From assembly GCF_000373265.1 (NCBI RefSeq), contig NZ_KB890765.1, positions 432,685 to 496,684 on the forward strand: a stretch of 64,000 nucleotides of DNA, written 5' to 3'. The stretch is from Pontibacter roseus DSM 17521. Lineage in GTDB: Bacteria; Bacteroidota; Bacteroidia; Cytophagales; Hymenobacteraceae. The position numbers and the translations under genes were made by a program. The notes below the pieces were generated by a model, which saw only the letters and a program-made list of their open reading frames with translations, was not told where the DNA came from and did no database searches. This document shows positions 62,157-64,000 of the stretch, piece after piece (position 1 is the stretch's first letter; every line of letters begins with the position of its first letter).

Positions 62157-63062
62157 TCAGCTATCAAAAGAAAGGGTGGCGCCTTTGTCTGACACGGTCA
62201 GGCGGACGTCGGCACCGAAAATCAGGGCGCTGTTCACGCCGCTGTGGCCAGCAGGAAATCCGAAGCAAACCGGGAAGTCAAACTCCTTCACCGCGTCCAG
62301 CACGATTTCCTCCGGCGTTTTCCCAAAGGGTGGGTCGTCTTCTTTGATATCGGTGAGGCGGCCCACCACCAGCCCTTTCACGTACTCAAACTTGCCGGCG
62401 TGCTTGAGAGACATGAGGTAGCTGTCGAGCCGGAAATACTGTTCCCCCACCTCCTCCAGAAACAGCACTTTGCCGTTCGTGTTCGCCTCTGACATGGTGC
62501 CTTTGGCGTTGCACAGGATGCTGAGCGTACCGCCCACCAATGTAGCCTCCGCTGTGCCGTTGCGGTTCAGCGGGTGGGCCTTCACCTTGTATTCCAGCTT
62601 CTCCCCGAACAGGGCCTTCCGCAGGCTTTCCCAGGATGTTACCTTGTAGCCGCCTTCCAGGTCGCTGGCCATGGTGCCTTGTATGGAGGCAGTGCCTAGC
62701 ATGCTCTGCACATGGCTGTGCAGGAAAGTGGTGTCGCTGTAGCCTACGAGCCACTTGGGATTGTACTTGAACTTGTTGAAGTCTATCTGGTCAATCACCC
62801 GAAGGATACCATACCCGCCCATGGTCTCCAGCACCGCCTTGATTTCATCGTTATCCAGCATCTGCTGCAGGTCTTTTCTCCGGAGCTCGTCCGAACCGGC
62901 GAAGCTGCCCTCCCGCGGCCCTATCGTCTTTCCCAGCACGGGTTCCAGCCGCCATTCTTTCAGGATGTCGAGCAGCCCGTCGATGTATTCCTGCTCAGTG
63001 TAGTTGCTGGTGCTCAGCACGCCCACCTTGTCGCCAGCCTTGAGGAAAGGAGGTAGAATCAT
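62157..63062 (-). CDS. LD-carboxypeptidase (peptidase S66)
   Basis: A 301-residue serine peptidase of family S66 (LdcA type) that removes the terminal D-Ala from muropeptide tetrapeptides or cleaves related peptides in the cytoplasm. Catalytic Ser in LVGYSDTTFLHSHV, Glu in KVLFLEEVGEQYFRLD and His in CFGFPAGHSGVN fit the Ser-Glu-His triad. Start LPPFLKAGDKVGVLSTSN is the family start. It lies just upstream of the formylglutamate amidohydrolase gene. Confidence 0.88.
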   Translation of the reverse strand: MILPPFLKAGDKVGVLSTSNYTEQEYIDGLLDILKEWRLEPVLGKTIGPREGSFAGSDELRRKDLQQMLDNDEIKAVLETMGGYGILRVIDQIDFNKFKYNPKWLVGYSDTTFLHSHVQSMLGTASIQGTMASDLEGGYKVTSWESLRKALFGEKLEYKVKAHPLNRNGTAEATLVGGTLSILCNAKGTMSEANTNGKVLFLEEVGEQYFRLDSYLMSLKHAGKFEYVKGLVVGRLTDIKEDDPPFGKTPEEIVLDAVKEFDFPVCFGFPAGHSGVNSALIFGADVRLTVSDKGATLSFDS

Positions 63063-63180
63063 GGTTTCGTTTTTTCACCCCGAACGGCGGAAGGATAGAT
63101 GAAGTTGGGCCCCTTGACGAGATTGGGTAGTTCAGCCACTGCCTGCTGCGTACTTCTACCCAGGTATAGACAGAGAGGCG

Positions 63181-63540
63181 TCAGCCTGTAACCGGAAGCT
63201 GGACCTGCCCGAGCGCTTCGATGATTTTTTCCGCTTTGCCGCCGTACTGGCTGCGGATGCGGTCTTCCTGTATCACAAAACTGGGCGCGGCCGGGTCGGC
63301 GTCAATGGTATACATATGCTGCTTGTTTAAGGTGTCTGACTCCTGGGTAGCTATACCTTGCAGCAGCGCCTGGGCACGGTGGTCCAGTGCCGTCCAGATG
63401 AAGCGCTCTGCGTTGGGGCCTTTCGTGAAGCTGTCGGGGAAGCGGCGTTGCGCCTCTTCCGTTATTGTCTGCGGGTCCAGCTCGTTCACCTCACATACCT
63501 GCTGAAACACGGCCAGGTCTCTCTCCAAATTGTTTTCCAT
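63181..63540 (-). CDS. Hypothetical protein
   Basis: A 119-residue soluble helical protein (MENNLERDLAVFQQVCEVNELDPQTITEEAQRRFPDSFTKGPNAERFIWTALDHRAQALLQGIATQESD; end KAEKIIEALGQVQLPVTG). No family recognised. It is about 118 bp upstream of the LD-carboxypeptidase on the same strand. Motif copies at 63305, 63350 and 63588 surround or lie in the gene. Confidence 0.5.
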   Translation of the reverse strand: MENNLERDLAVFQQVCEVNELDPQTITEEAQRRFPDSFTKGPNAERFIWTALDHRAQALLQGIATQESDTLNKQHMYTIDADPAAPSFVIQEDRIRSQYGGKAEKIIEALGQVQLPVTG

Positions 63541-63612
63541 AGTGTTGCGTTTTGGTTGAGTCTAATACGGAATTACAAGCGTTTGGTCACAGGTATAGCC
63601 GTTGCCGTAAGC

Positions 63613-64000
63613 CTAGTTGGAGATGCCGGAAATATAATTGGCTATTTCCTCTTCCTTTGCCTGCAGCGCGCTGTAGCCGTACTTGGCTACCACATCGCCG
63701 GCCATGGGGGAGAGCACCCCGAAAATTCTGGCTTGGCTGATGACTTCTTTGTTCCAGGCCGATGCCACGACCATAATCGTGTAGCCATTGTAGGAGCTGA
63801 GGTCCATGAGGTCGGCGGTGGAGCCAGGGGAGGGCCATTTGCCGGCGGCCAGGCTGTAACTGCCCTGTTCCCACCGGGGCGGGGTGTTGGCTTTGTCGGG
63901 TATGGGTTGGAAGTAGCCGTCTTCCACAGGGCCCATGAACACGGCGTTCACTTCCTGCAGGGCGTCTGGTACGAGTACTTTCGGGTCGGGCAATACTTTC
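63613..64000 (-). CDS. Hypothetical protein, 5' end outside window
   Basis: The frame is open to the right edge; the leftmost possible start in the window is a TTG at 63993 and the codons beyond it (K-V) keep reading through, so the real start is probably outside. The visible part (about 129 residues) ends EIANYISGISN and is rich in small and aromatic residues (VPDALQEVNAVFMGPVEDGYFQPIPD...SYSLAAGKWPSPGSTADLMDLSSYNGYTIMVVASAW). No family recognised and no membrane segment. Confidence 0.5.
   Translation of the reverse strand, partial: KVLPDPKVLVPDALQEVNAVFMGPVEDGYFQPIPDKANTPPRWEQGSYSLAAGKWPSPGSTADLMDLSSYNGYTIMVVASAWNKEVISQARIFGVLSPMAGDVVAKYGYSALQAKEEEIANYISGISN

Larger units (their letters stand above)
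1..64000. repeat. Highly iterated octamer AGGTATAG / CTATACCT
   Basis: Non-palindromic octamer AGGTATAG, most often extended to CAGGTATAGC, spread over the whole window. A by-eye count gives about 37 AGGTATAG and 41 CTATACCT on the + strand, so there is no strand bias, and about 160 copies of the hexamer core. Independent bases at 54% GC would give about 1.6 octamers and 26 cores. It lies in spacers and inside genes in every frame, encoding for example LYL, GIA, QVY, RY or YT. Clusters and inverted pairs occur at 5568-5609, 21870-21885, 29767-29787, 31395-31433, 46083-46097 and 55815-55833. Function is unknown. Confidence 0.9.

Noticed and set aside
1..64000. Motif as a promoter box
   Set aside because: It contains TATA-like letters but is found inside genes and after stop codons as often as before starts, and differs from the TAnnTTTG box.
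1..64000. Motif as a simple restriction-site palindrome (GTATAC)
   Set aside because: Only some copies extend to GGTATACC; the majority are non-palindromic AGGTATAG.
1..64000. Motif as a strand-polar chromosome signal (Chi/KOPS type)
   Set aside because: The two orientations are about equal (37 against 41 by hand), without visible polarity in this window. Polarity elsewhere was not tested.

Overview
This 64 kb window looks like chromosomal DNA of a Bacteroidota bacterium of the order Cytophagales, most likely Hymenobacteraceae (Pontibacter-like; the genus is inference). The signs are a SusC/SusD pair, a type IX secretion (T9SS) sorting domain, TAnnTTTG-type -7 promoter boxes, an ECF sigma/anti-sigma/DUF4097 operon, three-gene and two-gene transport cassettes typical of the phylum, few Shine-Dalgarno sequences and about 54% GC. 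I see no rRNA, tRNA, CRISPR array, transposase or phage genes.

Layout. 0-10 kb: end of a truncated small membrane protein, a giant secreted NHL/TIG protein with a T9SS tail, a hotdog thioesterase, a GNAT acetyltransferase, a membrane protein, an AT-rich orphan gene, and a histidine kinase/NtrC-type regulator pair. 10-20 kb: a MacB/FtsX-type permease divergent from that regulator (probably its target), a TonB-type outer membrane receptor, and an operon of ECF sigma factor, HEAT-repeat anti-sigma factor, two DUF4097 proteins and a small membrane protein. 20-30 kb: a TcmP-like protein, a 740-bp intergenic stretch packed with repeats, a DUF1543 protein, two disordered proteins, a PBP4-type carboxypeptidase, a long AsmA-like protein and a DoxX protein. 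30-43 kb: aldo/keto reductase, MsrB, a VOC/SRPBCC operon, an AraC-type regulator, hydrolases, TerB-like/AI-2E transporter pair, Ca2+-type P-ATPase and a YjjX-type NTPase. 43-64 kb: an adaptor/permease/ATPase ABC exporter, an amidoligase/glutamine-amidotransferase pair beside a gamma-glutamyltransferase, AnmK, an orphan SusC/SusD pair, a zinc alcohol dehydrogenase, MFS and AGCS transporters, and N-formylglutamate amidohydrolase next to an LD-carboxypeptidase.

The most striking signal is not a gene. The octamer AGGTATAG (or CTATACCT), usually within CAGGTATAGC, is scattered through the whole window in coding and non-coding DNA, on both strands and in all reading frames. By hand count there are about 78 exact octamers, where base composition predicts one or two, and about 160 copies of the core GGTATA/TATACC, where about 26 are expected. 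Several intergenic spacers carry the motif as inverted pairs forming perfect hairpins between convergent genes, an arrangement otherwise best known for DNA uptake sequences. The AT-rich gene at 6.9-7.4 kb lacks the motif entirely. I know of no description of this motif.

Other points of interest: two inverted copies of a 180-bp MITE-like element; an amidoligase/GATase/GGT cluster predicted to make or break gamma-glutamyl or isopeptide bonds; a palindrome plus a weak -24/-12-like element in front of the permease next to the NtrC-type regulator; and an orphan TcmP protein without its three-Cys partner.
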